The notes: a model not told the origin generated them from the sequence alone. A stretch of 64,000 nt of DNA from Pelodera strongyloides (GCA_036852015.1 JAANDG010000095.1:62001-126000), one strand, 5' to 3'. Numbered from the stretch's first letter, positions 37,201-51,537 are shown. Program-made: numbers and translations.

Positions 37201-37916
37201 TTACTCCATAAGTGTTCATTGTCGAGACTTCAGTTGAGAAATGTAGCTGCAATCGCTGAGTTATTCAGAAATTTGCCAGCAAAATGCGTGATTTATGATG
37301 TCATACAGAGAAGAACATGTCCACATGTGTCGGACGAGATATGAGACAATGAAAACAGCATATACACACACCTGAACAATTAGTGGCGCAGAACAATATG
37401 AGCGCAAAAGGATAGGCTATTATAAAAGACATTATTAATGTGCATTTGAAGGCTAGCAAAGCGAAGGCAAGTTCCGTTGCCAAACTGTGGATTTTGTTTT
37501 TTTATTTTCTCCCTCCAGATAGCACATTGAAAGAAAAGTTCCAGAATAACAGCCTATCATAATGTTTATGTCATGACCCCTATTTGGTGTTTGCTTGACA
37601 CAATGACCTCAAGGCAGCCATTAAATGTGGTATCATAAACTAGCACGCTCGTATATGTAAATGCTCGTATAGAAGCTGCCTTTCTGGTATCACACAACGT
37701 TTTAGCAAAAAGTATGATATCGTCCGTCTATCACGTTGAAACAAATGTTTTAAGGAGCTGCACCTCATTTCAAACCTGAGTATATCCCTTTCACCTGGCT
37801 CTTTCGAAATCCCAACCTGTCTTTTGTGGATTTGAATTGGTGCCGTCATGGTGCTATACACTGACCTTCGTCCGAACGCTTTCATTACCTCGAACCCTCC
37901 CAGTATGTGACACCCC

Positions 37917-37992
37917 CCTCTCTCTCTCTATCTATCTATATATTTCTCTCTCTCGATCTCCCTCTCTATTTCTCTCTATTTCTCTCTCTTTG
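37917..37992. repeat. CT-rich microsatellite
   Basis: Interrupted CT/TCTA tract of about 75 bp (CTCTCTCTCT with CTAT interruptions). The two open frames over it are artefacts of the repeat. Confidence 0.9.
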
Positions 37993-40143
37993 CTTCTCGG
38001 TGTCTCATTTTACTCAACCTCTCTTCCCCTCAATCATCTCTCTTATTTCTACTGTTCCACTACAGATTGTCACTCATTTCGAATGCTTCAGTTGATCTAT
38101 GTTGGAACTTTTCTAATTTCCAGTCGTTTGCTAATAATCGGCTTATAATTTCGGATTACCAAAAAACTTCATCTACATTTTTACCCACGATCCAGCTGCG
38201 TTTTGTAATTTAAATTTTCATGTGGGAACTAACAAATTAGCTTTTTTGCCTTCTGTTTTATTATGCAATTATGTGCGGATAATGCCTTTTGGTGAATTCA
38301 ATATTGCATTTGTCATAAAATATGTGTCTGCTCTTCCCGTTAATGGTCCTCAGAATGTGATAAAATATATACAGATTCTCAGAATTTGGTTTACTAGGCG
38401 AAAACTAGAAATGTTTTTCAGAAAATGAAAGACACGATTGGAAGTTTAAACAAAATTGACTATTCTATACCTGAAATTACCAAATACTCAAATTATATGT
38501 GCGTTTTGTCGTCAGAAACAGTTTTTCAATAAACATACTATGCTAAACGTTTAGTAGTGAACAGTGCAAAAGTTGAATTTCTCATGAATTTCTCATGAAT
38601 GATAAATACCCGTTTTCCGGCGAAGATGTTTTTCAAATTACTCTCTAACCCCCCTCATAAAAAAGGTCCCAATACCCGCTCATCAATTACTTCATAGCTA
38701 GCGCCTGCGAAGCTAGTATAATCCCTTAACCTAATTGGTGTAACAGCTGAACATGAGAGATACTTGAAAAGTAATTAAAATCCTAGTAAATTGTTAAAAG
38801 TTAAAATATTAAGTGATAAGATTCCTTATAATGCAAATCCTTATAATGCACTTATGCATACATGGTTAAATGAAAGGATTTGGTTCTCGTGCGGGAAATT
38901 AGTTTTTTTTTGTACGACTCATCTTGGGCGTCAACGGCGTGCGGATAAATAAACCCTCATTAGGCGTATGTAGAATATTGGTTCTCAACGAAATACTACG
39001 TTGTTGTCTCTTTCCTTGCCTTAAGTATGCCCTGTCTCCATATATGTATGCATGGGTGCTTTGTCTATTCTCACTGCCCTATTATCCGCTTCTCGTTGTT
39101 TGTTCACATATATCGCCTTCCGGACCTCATCTGTGGCGTTTTCCAAAGAAACCAATTTGACGGCAATTACGCCCCGTTAACTGATCGCTCGGTTTTATCC
39201 ACTTTTCACCATTTATTTAGCGGAAACCATGACATGGCAATTATATGTTAACGGCACACACAAAAATTGCAAACGTTTTGCACGTGGGGGAAATTTCACG
39301 GTCTGGTATCATTACTAGAAACCCATAAACTGTTCGCATTAGAATAACACTTTACAAGCGGAAGAAGCCAAATTATGCTTATTGTTAGGGATAGTTAAAG
39401 CGGTGTTTGGTTTGGGTTTTTTTACTGGCTCAAGAAATTTTATAAAAGAAAATAAACGTAAAAGTGCATACAAGCAAGTGGAACCTGAAGAAAAACCATT
39501 CAAAAATGGATTTAGTACGTATGCAAATTTTCGAATTTGCGCGTTACTTGAAAAAAAAACTCGTAGGACCAGTAGTGTTCTGAGACCAGTAGGAGAGAAC
39601 AAAAAAAAACACTCCAAAGCATCCAAATGACGAAATATTGACAAAATATTTAGAATTTACAAGTAAAAATCCACAGTGTTTTGTACTGCGTTGACGAACG
39701 CACGGAATCTTTCTCCGCTCCTTTCGTTGCACCCGTCCAGCCGTTATCGCTCGCGTACCACGGAGACAAAACACCCATAACCACAACTTAAAACCCGTCA
39801 TTAAGCGTACGTGTAGACATTTATTCCTGTGTGACATCAGTCTTCTTAAGTGCATATCCCAACAGAGTCAACACGACGAGGGGTGTTCACTTATTAGGGG
39901 GCTACATCTTTTAATATAGAGTGCGTTGAAATCTCCCCAGTCATAGAAAGCGCTAGCGGCTTACCATATGAAATGATGCATAGGATTGTCAGCAGTCCTA
40001 AGAATACCAGTCCCACCGGTCGTTTCGCAGGCAATGCACGTTGGAGAATAATGGAACTCGGCTTGTTTTTATTCAATAATTCAATAATTACACTATTCCA
40101 GGCATCTTCACTGGTATGTCCCAACCATATTCATTGGGATTAG

Positions 40144-43100
40144 ATGAATCGCGAGGAAGACCTCTACTCAGCGTTTGTGCCGGCGCCGCGCATGCCCTTG
40201 CAAGCACAGCCCTACTCGTGCGGCAACAAAGCCTCGATGAACATACAACCAGGTACACTGATTAGTCATTAATTAATTTATAACGGTGTCCTGTAGTTTC
40301 GTATAATTCCAAGCTTCCGTTATGATATCACTCAATTCGTAAAAACCCCCCCCCCCCCCATTTTGTCGTCCGCTATTTAATTATAAAATAAATCACACCG
40401 GAAGTAATTTTACTCAGTGGCTTCAAATTAATCGACAATTAACGCTAAGGTGGTACTGTTATTTTAATTAAATGAATTCATTCTAGAGTCTAATCTCTAT
40501 CATGTTGCTAAAGCTGAATCACATGACCAATACCACTACATTTCATTAACGATTCCATTTCGACTGCATGCGCTTCTTGAATAGGTGTACTGACTTACAT
40601 AACTGATGTATTTGTAGCGCGTAGTATCTAGTTTCGGCTAGGATAACTGTATACGCTTCTGCTGTGTATCGGAACTTCTTGTTTACATGTTTAATTCTTG
40701 TTTTATGGGTGTCTGCAGTTTTTGACATTGGTTCGTGCACATTTCCTCATAAATTGCTGTTGATATGTTAATTAACCAATTGCCTCTGGGCCTTTCTTTG
40801 TTTTCCAGCCTTAATCGAACACGGTGGTAAATTGTGTTCTTTCCAAAGGGCCCGCCTCTTTCTAATGGCCACAATATGCACCCATATCCTTTCACATATG
40901 CATAATTTTTGTCGTTTCAAATAACTATATTTCGAAATCTTTTTCATGCTTTTCCACTTGCAGGTCCATTTTTTTATACTGTATGCATCATTGCGTCAAT
41001 TATTCTCATTTGCACCTGATATGAGAATCAAATTAAGAAATAGCGCAACTTTTGCTTTCAATAACTTATCACAATGTTTCCTTTAGTAGAAAAGGTTTAT
41101 TTGATTTTACACAATCTCATTCAAGTAATAAGTTTTCTGAAGCGAATAGTCCGGCTTAGCATTAAAACATGATTTCCTAATCAATTTCAAAGCAAAGGAA
41201 ACAAGTATTTTTCCGTCGTAAACTTTAACGCTAAAGGTTTCCATCGTTGGCCGTCTTCGATCTGTCTCTTTCAAGAAATATTTGTTCCCTATTTACAGGA
41301 CAAAACAATGTCTTTTTCTTATATGACATCGTCACGTGTATCCGTGATATCTACATTGAAGAAGTCTCGCAGTTGCTCTTCTCACTCGACTAAATCAAAC
41401 AAAATGTATCCATCGATACCTAAATAATTAATTGGGTCATAAAGAACTCCATACGATATAAAATATAAGTCATTCCAGGCAGTCATACAGCAGTTTTCAA
41501 GGAGATTTTTATGATAAAGGCGTATAGTTGCGCTTGTCTAGTTAGCGGCAGAAGAAAAATATGCATGCGTTTGCATTCATAACGAGAAGCCACAACACAT
41601 TAAATAGTAGTTAAGAAAAACTGTCGAGTAACCCAGTTTTTTTAGAAGCTTCGACTCAGCAACAGCGTCGAGCAGCGCGCGAAGCAGAAGAGGTCAGTTA
41701 GTTTGCAAATTGTATCAACGAGTATGAACTTCTCTTGTCATTCGTTCTGCAGCTATAAATATCTTTTGTCATAAACATACCCCATTTAATTTATTCGGCG
41801 TAAGGACTACCTTGGAGTATTCTGGTGAAATCGCTTTGTTCACTGAGTCCCTCGTTACACACGTATTTATGTTCAAGTTATAGTTGCTATGTATATGGTT
41901 AGTGTGATCTTTAGCGCAAACCTACCCCCTCTAGTGCGTAACCTTGAGAAATAGCGGTTGCAGTCTCCGCCCAAGCATTAGGCGGATTTCCCTAATTGTT
42001 CCGCGCGCAGCATGCATCACATACAATAGAATAGCGGTCAGCCCGAACCTCACTCTTTTAAGAAACACAAGTTTTATCTTTATTCTTGCAAATAAGTTTC
42101 CACAAGCCTTTTGCCTTATTCGTATAATTAATTAACAGCTTTGCGATCGTTATCATTCGTGCTTTATTTCCGAATTGAGCAAACTTAAAGAATACAATTC
42201 TCGATTGTGATTTTCGGACTTGCATTGACTTGCCTTAGTTATCCAGGAATTTTAAACACACATCCTAAAATGTTGAACAACTTCTTGTCTGCTTGAAAAC
42301 AGACTAGTTTGTGGCTCTCCAGTCTTTCGAACAACTCCTTTTAAGTGATCCAATTTCACCGAACACTTTCAACGGGAGGTGCGGGCACGATCCACCTCTA
42401 CAGAAGAAGCAGACTTTCATTTTCTTTGTTCATTCGAACTAGTGTGAAGCACGACGCGACACATCATCTCTTTAGAACCCAGTCAAATTTGCATTCCACC
42501 TTCCCACACACAACTTGGTGTAAATCCATATCATGCTAAAATACCACAATTACGCATATATGATTTCCGTCCGCTTTCGATGTTCGAACAATTTATTACA
42601 GCCTATGAAATATTGTTTTGGTATTTAATGGTTATTGTTTTGGAATTTAATGGTATCTCATAATTTTACGTAACTGAGGGTTGGTTATCCATTCTCGTTA
42701 AACATTCGAAAAGGAAGTCCGTGTTATTTTCCGATTGTCAAGAGGAATATCAATCAATGTTTCTTTTCCCATTTCCTGCACACATTAATTAACACCTTCC
42801 ACAGGAACACGAAAGAACTCCCCACCACCCCTAATACAGTGCAGTCGTAAGCAGAACAAGACCTATGTTCTCAGTCAGTCTAACCATCACTAATATTAAA
42901 CTTGCAAGTCAGAAGTGGACTGACCATATAGAGCCTCAGTGTTTACGAATTCGATTTTCCATCGGTTCATGCTCGCATGATTCAATAACAAGAAATGCAT
43001 ATGTGCGTAATCTACCCCCGTTTCGAATAACATTGATGTATTGTTGTTGTTATTACGTGCTGAATTGCAATAGCATGATCCTCATGCATTTTGATAATAT

Positions 43101-46100
43101 GAGACTAATAACTTTGTTTTAATTTTGTGGAGAAGTAAAGATCATTAAAGTTTTAGAACCTATTTGCGTACTCTTTCTTTATATGTCTATCTTTATATCT
43201 CTATGACAAGAGAGGTCAATTGTTACCCTATTCTTTGAAACATACATACGTAAAGTTTTCGGAACATGCTTTTGGTTTACTTTGTAATCGTTGTCGCAAA
43301 TATTGGCTCGTCACACAATCATCTGACCTCTCGTTTCCCCTTTTGTTTGTAATAATTTTCATATTCCCGTGCGACGTCGTCAAAATGTCTCACCAAACGG
43401 CTGCTTTTGTTTGTATGAATCGGCGCATTGTTGTAGCAACAATCCATGTTTAGTCACAGGACTGTAGGGCGACATTTTGTGAATTACATGATGCAAAGAG
43501 ACCCACATCAATAGACGTGCGCTCACAACTTTCCGGCATCCAAGTAATATTCCTTTGTGATGCTACGCCGAACGCATTCTTTGAAAGCAAAACTTGGCTA
43601 TTCAGTATTCCGACAGGGAAGTGTGGAGACGTTGGAGAAGAAACGCAAGTCCGAGGAAAATGAAAACAGAAAGAAGATTAAGAACAACATGATCACGCAC
43701 ATAGGTCAGTGACGTTTGCCATGTTCTGAAATCTGACAAAACAAAAACAAGCAAAACGAAGCAAATTATCACGACGTGGGTAGAATAGTGATTGTTCTCA
43801 GAATCTCACAATCTGGATTACTTTCAATAATAACTTTCCTTTCGGTTATTCAGGTGCTCTTCTTGCCGTCGAGCAAGACGATGTGAGTGCGTTAAAGATT
43901 GTATTGGGGAAGAATACTTTTGATGTCGATTCAACGTTGACCAATTGCCTCTATGGGAATTACAGGTGAAGATTCAATATTCAATGCGACTTTGCTCTTT
44001 GCCAGAACGCATAATGAATTATATTTGCTAGCCTGTGTCGGGTCAATAATATTACTATTCTAATTACATCATTGCAGAGTCAAATGGACATTGTTAGATG
44101 TGGCTTTGATGTTGGGAAATCGCTCATGTGCCCAATTATTGATCGACCACGGAGCGCAGGAAAATCTTTTGAGTAGGTTGAAAACCATTGTATGTATATA
44201 CGTGATTTATTCTGACGCAGTTTCAAGTTTCAATCCTAATAAAACAAATTACAGTGAACACATTGCAAAAGCGCAATGATGCCCTGAAAGAAGCTCTGGA
44301 GTCTACTTCGAAAAAGTTGGCAGAACTGAAGCAGGGACCCCTAGGCAAGGTATGGCTAAAACGATAAAACGATAAAATTGAACCGAAATTGGCTTCTTCC
44401 AACTTTATTTTTTTATTTTATTTTTGTCACGTATTTAAAAAAAACTTTTCATATGATGATTCTAGTTCATGCCGTTTTGTATGTAACAATATATTTAAAG
44501 GATTCGGAAAAGCTGGCACGCCAACTTGGCGCCCATCTGGAGATTTTGTATAAAATGCGAACGGTTCTTCAACAACCTCGAGTCCCTGAATCGCCAGTTA
44601 ATTGCAGGGTATGAATTATATCTTCATTACATAAATTTAAGTAATGTTTTATGTTCCGTATACTTTATATTTATGCCAGACAATGCCTTAAATGACGACA
44701 TTTAACAATTTGGTTCTAAAGTTAAAACCGGATTTCATTACAGGTTGAGGTGACAGGGCCTACAGAAGTCACGGTCCACTTTTCTCCAAGTGCAACTAAG
44801 GACCAACCGACGATTGTTAAGTACAAAGGTTGATATTGATATATGATTGTTAGGAAGTGATCTAAAACGTATTCGAATTCGATTAGGTCTCATATTTCCT
44901 AAACATTTCGCTAGACAATTAACATTATTGTCTGCGTTACCCCAACAACATAACTAATAGCATATGAGACGGGCTATATGAGTCGATGATATTGCTCATA
45001 TGATGTCAAAGCTCCCGCTGAATAAATTCCTCCTCTACGTCTATTCATTTCTTTTGAGAAACAGTGTATTACTAGTGTATAGTATGATCGTGAAAATGAA
45101 TCCAAAAAATGTTACAGTTGAATGGTGTTCTTCGCCTATTTTCGGTGAACATATCCACAGTTGGGAGGAAATGAACATGAGCAAACTACCAGTGCGAATT
45201 GGTCAACTGGATAAAGGGTCAACACTCTCGTATAGGTAAGCGAGCAAGCTCAGATTTTCGTTGTGACACCGGTTTTATATTGAGTCAAGGTCAACCGCGG
45301 TAAAATATTTCGGTGTTCTTATGTATGAATGTATGCCATACTTGCCGATAAATTCACGAATTATTCAGAGTGAGCGCTGCTTCCATACACGGGTATTCTG
45401 AGACAACAGTGGCCAATCCACTTCGGATAAAAGTATCAAGTAAGTGGCTTGCTTTTGTTTGTCTTATGCAGTTTCTGATATACTGCATTACATAACATAA
45501 CATAGCCTTTATACTAGGCACATTCAAAATGTAAACATCTATCTTAGGCTGGGAAGATGTTGATGGCAAACGAGAGGGACGACATGAACAGATTGCGGGC
45601 ATCAGAAATCTCGCAGACCAAATAGATCGACACCGACAGTCATTGGTCTGGCAGAGAGGTAAGTCATCGATGTGATCTATCCCATTCATTATCCCATTTC
45701 ATTATCATTATCATTATTATTATTATCATTATTCCATTCATTATCCTATTAGCGATTTGTCCCATTTTTCTTAATAATAGTACTGCCCTTTTTAAATGCG
45801 CCCATTTATTAGTCACCTCGTATTTTTCAGTGTTTCCATCACACGAAAACAGCCAGAAGAAAAAGAAGACCGGATTGAAGGAGCTCTTCACTGCAAGCTC
45901 CAAGTTTTCGCGGAATTTGCAAAGGTGTCAACCTTTATGATTATCCGTTCATCGAGGCAACTTAGAAATAAGATTCTGCAAATCCTGTTTACAATCCGGT
46001 TGTAGAGCATTCCGTAGCATTTTCTATTTCCTGAAAAGTTGGTTTATGTTTACAGTTTACATTCACTTTACCTCGTCATGATAACATTGCCTATTTGTTT

Positions 46101-49100
46101 TCCGATTATATCTAAAATAATGAAAATAACATCTTGTTGTCTTCATACTTCTCTTCAATGAAGAAGTAGCTCTTTATGTTGTGGAGGTTAATCCAATTCA
46201 TAATTTAGGGGGTGCTACCTTGCAACGATTATCTACACGGAGGGGAAGGTTCTGTGTACAGTGGACGATTGTCTCCCAATAATCGAAGTTGACGAGGCCG
46301 TTACTTCACTCAACAAGGTAAACGTTTTCTGTTCGTTTTCATGTACGTGCTCTTTTATTTATTTTGTGTGAAGCAATCCAATAAGTTCATTATGTTTTTA
46401 GGAAGACTACCATTGGTTGATGAAACTTTCTCTATGCTGGGATCAACTATCGGTGTTGCTTGACTATAATCCGAATGCATATGCAAACAATATTGCCCTC
46501 AGGTTTGTCTGAATACATAGCATAACAGTCTAAAATGATTCTATCGCTTAGGCTTTATTTCGCCTTCACATAACAACAGTTTGATATGTTTCAGCTTTCG
46601 ATCCAAGATTATTGCTGCAGCTCAGTCGATGCACAATGCATTAGGCCTGAAAGACATTGGTCGTCTTTATCAACAGCCAATCATTCATGACAACGTTGTT
46701 TTCTTGGTGACTGTTCGTTTTGTGTCAAATCCACAAAGTGTCCAAGTAAGTGTTGGTTGCAAATCATATTTCCTCGCCTCAAAGACAGACAGACAGACAG
46801 ACAGACAGATAAGACAGACAAGAGCTTTGTTTACTCGTATGTAAAAAGTATAACTCAAAAGAAGGTAAAAATGTAAAATCTAGGCATTGACGCTTCGGTG
46901 GATGTCATTTGACAAATTGATGCGCAAGAAAACCTCTTGTCAAGCGCTCGAGGTTCTCAACAAGGAAACGGTCACTGTGATGAACTTCTTTGAGTCGTGT
47001 CAAATCCCGTTGAAAAGGTGAGACTTTCAGTGAATATTTTCTGAACCACTCGACTGATCACAATTTACTTAGAAATGTCGTTTGATCAACAGGAGTTTGA
47101 TCTTCAATAAGCCAGACTGTTAAAGTAGATGAACTTGATTACATTGAACACGGTGGCATGTAATTTTTTGCAGAGGCTTGTATCTGTGCTATTTGAAATT
47201 GCACTCTTCGCTCCAAACCATTCGAGTAGTTGTGCCGGATAATCTGCCTTCCGTTCTACCCTTTGTCTGTGTTAGGGAAAACCCACACATCACCGAGGAG
47301 GAGTGGAGGTGGATAAAGGTAAGCTACTCCCTGAAGAGTCATATAATGCGTATGTATATTATATAAACGTCATGTGACATTACAATAAATTTTCCAGGCC
47401 GTCGATGAGAATGAAAACATTCGCCCGACTGAATCTCAGCTCAAAATACACTCACAAATCTCAAACGCGATCTCAGTGCTTTTGCACGACTTGGATGTTG
47501 ACGCAGACCTTGTCCCTGGACACAGGCTCTTTCGAACAGAAATACTACAACCACACAACGATGTTTCCATTGTACTGGTGGGTAGATATGGTATTTGTTT
47601 GTGGTGTTGTCTATGTGTAGGCCAGTATGTGATCAACATACAATATGTGGGCTTACTATAAGATCCTTCGCTTAAGATCCTTCCAAAAGCTGAAGACGTT
47701 TGTTCGGCACCAACAGGGAACACTGTCTATTCAGTCTTTGAACAACGAAGAGGGTGCAGCAGTCTTGCAATTCCGGTATTTGAAATGGGTAAGTATCATG
47801 TTTGCATTACCTGATATCATTGTCGTTCACTAATGAGAATATGTGATCATGCTTTTTCTTTCCAGTTCACCTCTGCACGTATCAACCAGACTTCATTTCC
47901 ACGTACTGCCGCCTTTCAATCTTTTTGGAACATTTCATGATGGTCAGTTGTTTATTAGTGGCCAAACAAACGATGCGTACAATGAGTACAGTGAAATGTA
48001 AGACGTAGCCACATAGACCTACTTTCAGTAAACATTATTCAGATCTCGCAATATGAACAAAGAAAGTGCCTGCTTGAGAACGATGCAAAGGTCTATCGGA
48101 GACAGCACGAAATTCTGGCGGACTTCCAGGTTTCTATAACATTCTTTTTTTAGAAGATATGTCCTTTCATATATTTTAGATCTCAATTATGATCAGTGAC
48201 CCGTCTGATTATATGACTGTTTATGAACCATAACGATTTTGCGTTTCGTTTAGTCTCAACTGGATGAAATCTGGAAAAGAGCAAGGTGGATAAGTCGAAT
48301 TGCCTCCGCCGCTAGAGACAAGAATGCGTCAAGGTAAGAAGTCGAAATTTTTTTCTTGCTTTTGGGTTCGAAATCAACCAATGCGAAAACACACTGATCA
48401 TCAACAAAGCTATTGTGCATAGCGAGTCAGAGCTTCAAAGGAAATGTAAGTAACAATCCTGGTTACTCCTGACTAAGCCGTATTTCAAGCAAAAGGGGAC
48501 TTTACATAACTTCATGCAACACAATTCGTTCCAGCTGTGCTGTTCCCCTGTGCCGTCTCCTGGCACCTTTGCAACGACATTCGCCCGAAGAGTTCTCTGA
48601 TGTCGGGTATCACAGTGATCAGGTAGAATTTACACATATCACACAAGATGGAATACGAAGCCTTGCTGGTCGAAGTGCTACAGATCTCGATTGACCTTTC
48701 TCTCTTGCGGATTTCATAAAATCCTTTCCTTTCAGAGTTGCGAACGGAGTGACTTACCTCTGCGACAAAATCGCCCACACTCCGTAATGGGTTCCCCACT
48801 TATCGACTCGTTCAACAAAGTCGATAATCGATTTATTTTGCGGAGACGAAAATCAGTTGATGATGATACGTTGAAACCGGATAGAGAGAACGAGGTAGCG
48901 TTTGGAACGAGCGTCGGACTACATACCTAACTATTAATCCAACAATAAAAATCAGAAAAATAACTGTCGCATCTAGCACTTTTATTGAGGTCATAATAAA
49001 AGCGCAATCTTGTTCTGCATGCTTTAAAAACATCCATGATTTTTTAGCAAACTACCGCGAAGTCCAGTAACGTGATCTCAGTCTTCGCTGCATACGACTG

Positions 49101-49747
49101 TGGCCTTGCGAAGGGAACATCTGTGAAGTTGTCAATTGCTGGAAATACAACAAGCCAAGAGGTGGTGTCTCTGGTCGTGGAACAACTGGCAAAGGTAACT
49201 CAATTAGGCCCTCTTTGTTGGGTACAAGGCCCTCTTTAGACCCTCAAACAATGTTATGTAATTTGAGATATGAGACAGTACTGCTAAAGGCATGAATGCA
49301 ACGCGTTTATGGTTAGGTTGTCACCAAGTTGCATGGTTGACATGTTTTGTCTGCTCCATTATTGGGTTACCTGATTGCGTCCTGCAGGTTTCTTCTCGTG
49401 TCCATCGTGATGAGATCAAGGTGCCAGATCCGGATGAATACTGCTTGGCAGCTGTGATCGGAGCAAGAGAAAGAAGGCTCAAGGTGCTAATTTCTTGCTT
49501 GAGCTGTAACTCATAATCATATTTTCGTGGACTTCTTTTTTTGCAAAATGGTGTTAGCCGAAAAACAAAAGCTCCATTTTTTTAAGTTTAAATATAAATA
49601 GGCGAATCCAAGACGGAAAATTTTAAATTTCAGGACGACTTCGCAATTCTCAACCTACAAAACCCTTGGTCAAAGGGGAAATTGTTTGTGAGGCGGAGGG
49701 ACTGTGTGCTCGCAGCACTGCAATTTGGCAATGAGGCAGTTGTATAG
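40144..49747 (+). CDS. ANKFN1: ANKFN1 / Wide-awake (WAKE) orthologue, isoform A
   Basis: Ankyrin, fibronectin III and RA domain scaffold; fly WAKE and mouse ANKFN1 set clock-neuron excitability. Exons: 40144-40252, 42805-42846, 43606-43704, 43854-43965, 44078-44172, 44255-44349, 44501-44608, 44744-44828, 45118-45235, 45369-45439, 45548-45658, 45831-45924, 46209-46317, 46402-46502, 46595-46745, 46884-47017, 47174-47318, 47398-47577, 47677-47788, 47866-47942, 48043-48129, 48254-48333, 48535-48622, 48736-48894, 49048-49194, 49388-49483, 49634-49747. All phases join: 972 aa. Ankyrin-like helices at about 84-152 (ALLAVEQDDVSALKIVL matches human EAVEQQDLDAVQILL), coiled coil 154-210, FN3 221-312, the conserved central block of the family 380-720, RA-like domain 855-972. 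No upstream in-frame ATG is needed: ATTAG precedes the start directly. Ends of the first two exons are the least certain. Tail-to-tail with kin-2. Confidence 0.88.
41308..41692 (+). CDS. ANKFN1: Alternative first exons of ANKFN1, isoform B
   Basis: ATG at 41308 lies 9 nt behind a good acceptor (CCTATTTACAG). The exon runs to 41405 (AAAT/GTATCC, phase 2), then 41646-41692 (behind TTTTTTTAG, phase 2 in, phase 1 out to GTCAGT), which joins the shared exon at 42805. The encoded N-terminus is Ser/Arg-rich (KKSRSCSSHSTKSNK, then FDSATASSSARSRRG) and would give a 984-aa protein. Alternative N-termini with separate trans-splice sites would mean two promoters. The donor at 41405 is the weak point. Confidence 0.5.
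46783..46819. repeat. (GACA)n microsatellite in an ANKFN1 intron
   Basis: AGAC units in a 26-bp tract followed by an interrupted copy, 37 nt downstream of the exon ending at 46745. Likely polymorphic in length. Confidence 0.95.
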
Positions 49748-51531
49748 TAGGAGGCGACTACCAGCAAGGGCCAACTCTCATATCTAGGGGATATAAGCAT
49801 CTAGACATCAATCTTAATGATCATGCGCAAATGCAATTGAAATTTTTCTCAATAATGTTTAGGAATGCTCAGATTTTCCGGTGATTTTTTCTATATCATG
49901 ATATTTATCGTACATCTTTGAGCGTCACCTTTGAATTTTACCGACCGAGATATGCTTGATCAAAAAATTTTTTTGCACCCACTATTTTGTTCAAAGCTTA
50001 TAATGATGACTCGAACTAACATGTTCTCATACTTGGGCTGTACATCAGTCACCCCTCCTGTTGCTTTCAATAATTGATGCCAATGAACCCCTCCTGTTAG
50101 GGTGAATTATTTTTCATAATTTTTGTCTATTGAATCTCTTGAGAAACGGAAACGAACCGTAAAATGCATCTCTACTTACATACAATGAGGGTACGAGTTT
50201 TCCTTGTTAACGGATTCGAAAATTTGATGTGCAAATAAGGACCTCAAATCTGTACCATTTTCTAAGAATGGAAAAACCGAGTGAAATATGATCGAGGTCT
50301 GTACTTGCACATGAAGCATCTCCGAATTAAATAGAGTAGACTCATAGTTTATTTGTTTAGAGTTAATTATTCCTTTGTCTGTACCTAGGAGCCTATAATG
50401 GTAGTAAATACGTGTCCATTTGAGATCCGTGGTTTCATTTTCAACGATATTACTTTTCTTCACTAATAAAAATGATCTTTCTGTATATTGATTGTTATCA
50501 TAGAGTTCAACTTGCCGATGTCTATGCCAAAGATATTTTCATTAATTTATAAGTTTTCCCTATTTCCGTATAAATGTCCTCTATGTGTGATGTGTTTATG
50601 ATACCATGCTTTTATGCGTTTAATAATGAATCTATAAACGAATTAATGTTTCGTTGTGTTTTTGTTGCTAGCTCGAATTCTTTCTCTTGGCGATTGTAAA
50701 CACTGCGTGATTACATTAAATTGAACGTTATTCGTTTAGAAAAGACGACCAGTAAGCTCTAGGCCACTGATCATCCAACTGGAGAAGTACATCCACTAGC
50801 GATCTTTTTTTAACCATTCATATGGATTTTCCTTTAATCTCTGTGTAGTATTTGATGTTTGTTTCACGTAAACACATCCGATGATAAACTAATTTGTGTT
50901 TATATGAGAGAACAGTAATTGTGGAGATACACAGAAATTAATGAAGAAGTTTAGTTAGGTGAAATATTCCGGTATCAATTTGAGTGCGCAGGATGAATAA
51001 AAAAACTGACATGCATAAGCATAAATCAGTTGAAATCGTAATAAACTACGGGACAGAACAGGCCAAATCCCACACAATTAAGTAATCAGCTTAAATAGAA
51101 ATACATTTAGATTTTTACATTCTATATATTAAATGTTCTGTATATAATAAAAAGCCATTTGGCGCAATAGCTGAGTGAAAAAATTTAAAACAAAAACTCT
51201 AATAAACCAAAACCGAATAGTTAGAGAGAGACGTGACTAGTCTAGTTAGATAGGAGAACGTAAAATTATTGGATAATTACAAAATGATGGCGCTAATCGG
51301 AGAAATACTGAATAGAGCAATTGGACATAACCACAATACTGTTCGACTTTATGTACTATAGCGACGATCTAAACTAACAACACTACTGTGGTTAGCGTCC
51401 GGGCATGTAAAGTACATTGCTTAAAAAAACAAAGACATGATGTAGTCGTAAAGCTAAGCAGATACGGATAAGCGGTCCGTTTCGGGTTAGGGAGACTGGG
51501 TTCATTACGGTGCTATATTTAGGGAACGCTC
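49748..51531. other. 3' flanks of two convergent genes
   Basis: AT-rich DNA between the ANKFN1 stop (plus) and the kin-2 poly(A) candidate (minus). It holds the ANKFN1 3' UTR and poly(A) candidate. No ORF or RNA gene was seen. Confidence 0.6.
50465..50470 (+). terminator. Candidate poly(A) signal of ANKFN1
   Basis: First exact AATAAA downstream of the ANKFN1 stop, about 720 nt away. Confidence 0.4.
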
Positions 51532-51537
51532 TTTATT
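51532..51537 (-). terminator. Candidate poly(A) signal of kin-2
   Basis: TTTATT on the plus strand (AATAAA on the minus strand) about 630 nt beyond the kin-2 stop at 52167. The intervening 51540-52166 is purine-rich and reads as 3' UTR. Confidence 0.4.

Larger units (their letters stand above)
33122..40143. other. Long intergenic region, little supported
   Basis: AT-rich. Contents: an open frame behind a strong acceptor (34034-34285 minus), a Pol III B-box-like word (GGTTCAATCCC, near 34510) in a GC-richer patch, a CT-rich microsatellite (37917-37992), and short direct duplications near 38581 and 38831. It probably includes the promoter of ANKFN1 at its right end. Confidence 0.5.

Noticed and set aside
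37837..38148. 103-codon Ser/Leu-rich plus-strand frame
   Set aside because: It reads through the CT microsatellite; the apparent hydrophobicity is a repeat artefact.
39339..39644. Overlapping 82- and 101-codon frames on opposite strands
   Set aside because: No domain, no splice context and length within chance expectation for this base composition.
40347..40359. 13-nt C homopolymer
   Set aside because: Simple mononucleotide run; length may be a sequencing artefact.
40683..40895. Possible Tc1-like transposase C-terminus on the minus strand
   Set aside because: Only a vague resemblance in spacing of charged residues; no DDE motif or terminal inverted repeats.
43560..43605. ATG at 43560 as the start of ANKFN1
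   Set aside because: The frame is open from there, but the acceptor at 43605 fits the phase of the upstream exon 42805-42846, so the start is more likely further upstream.
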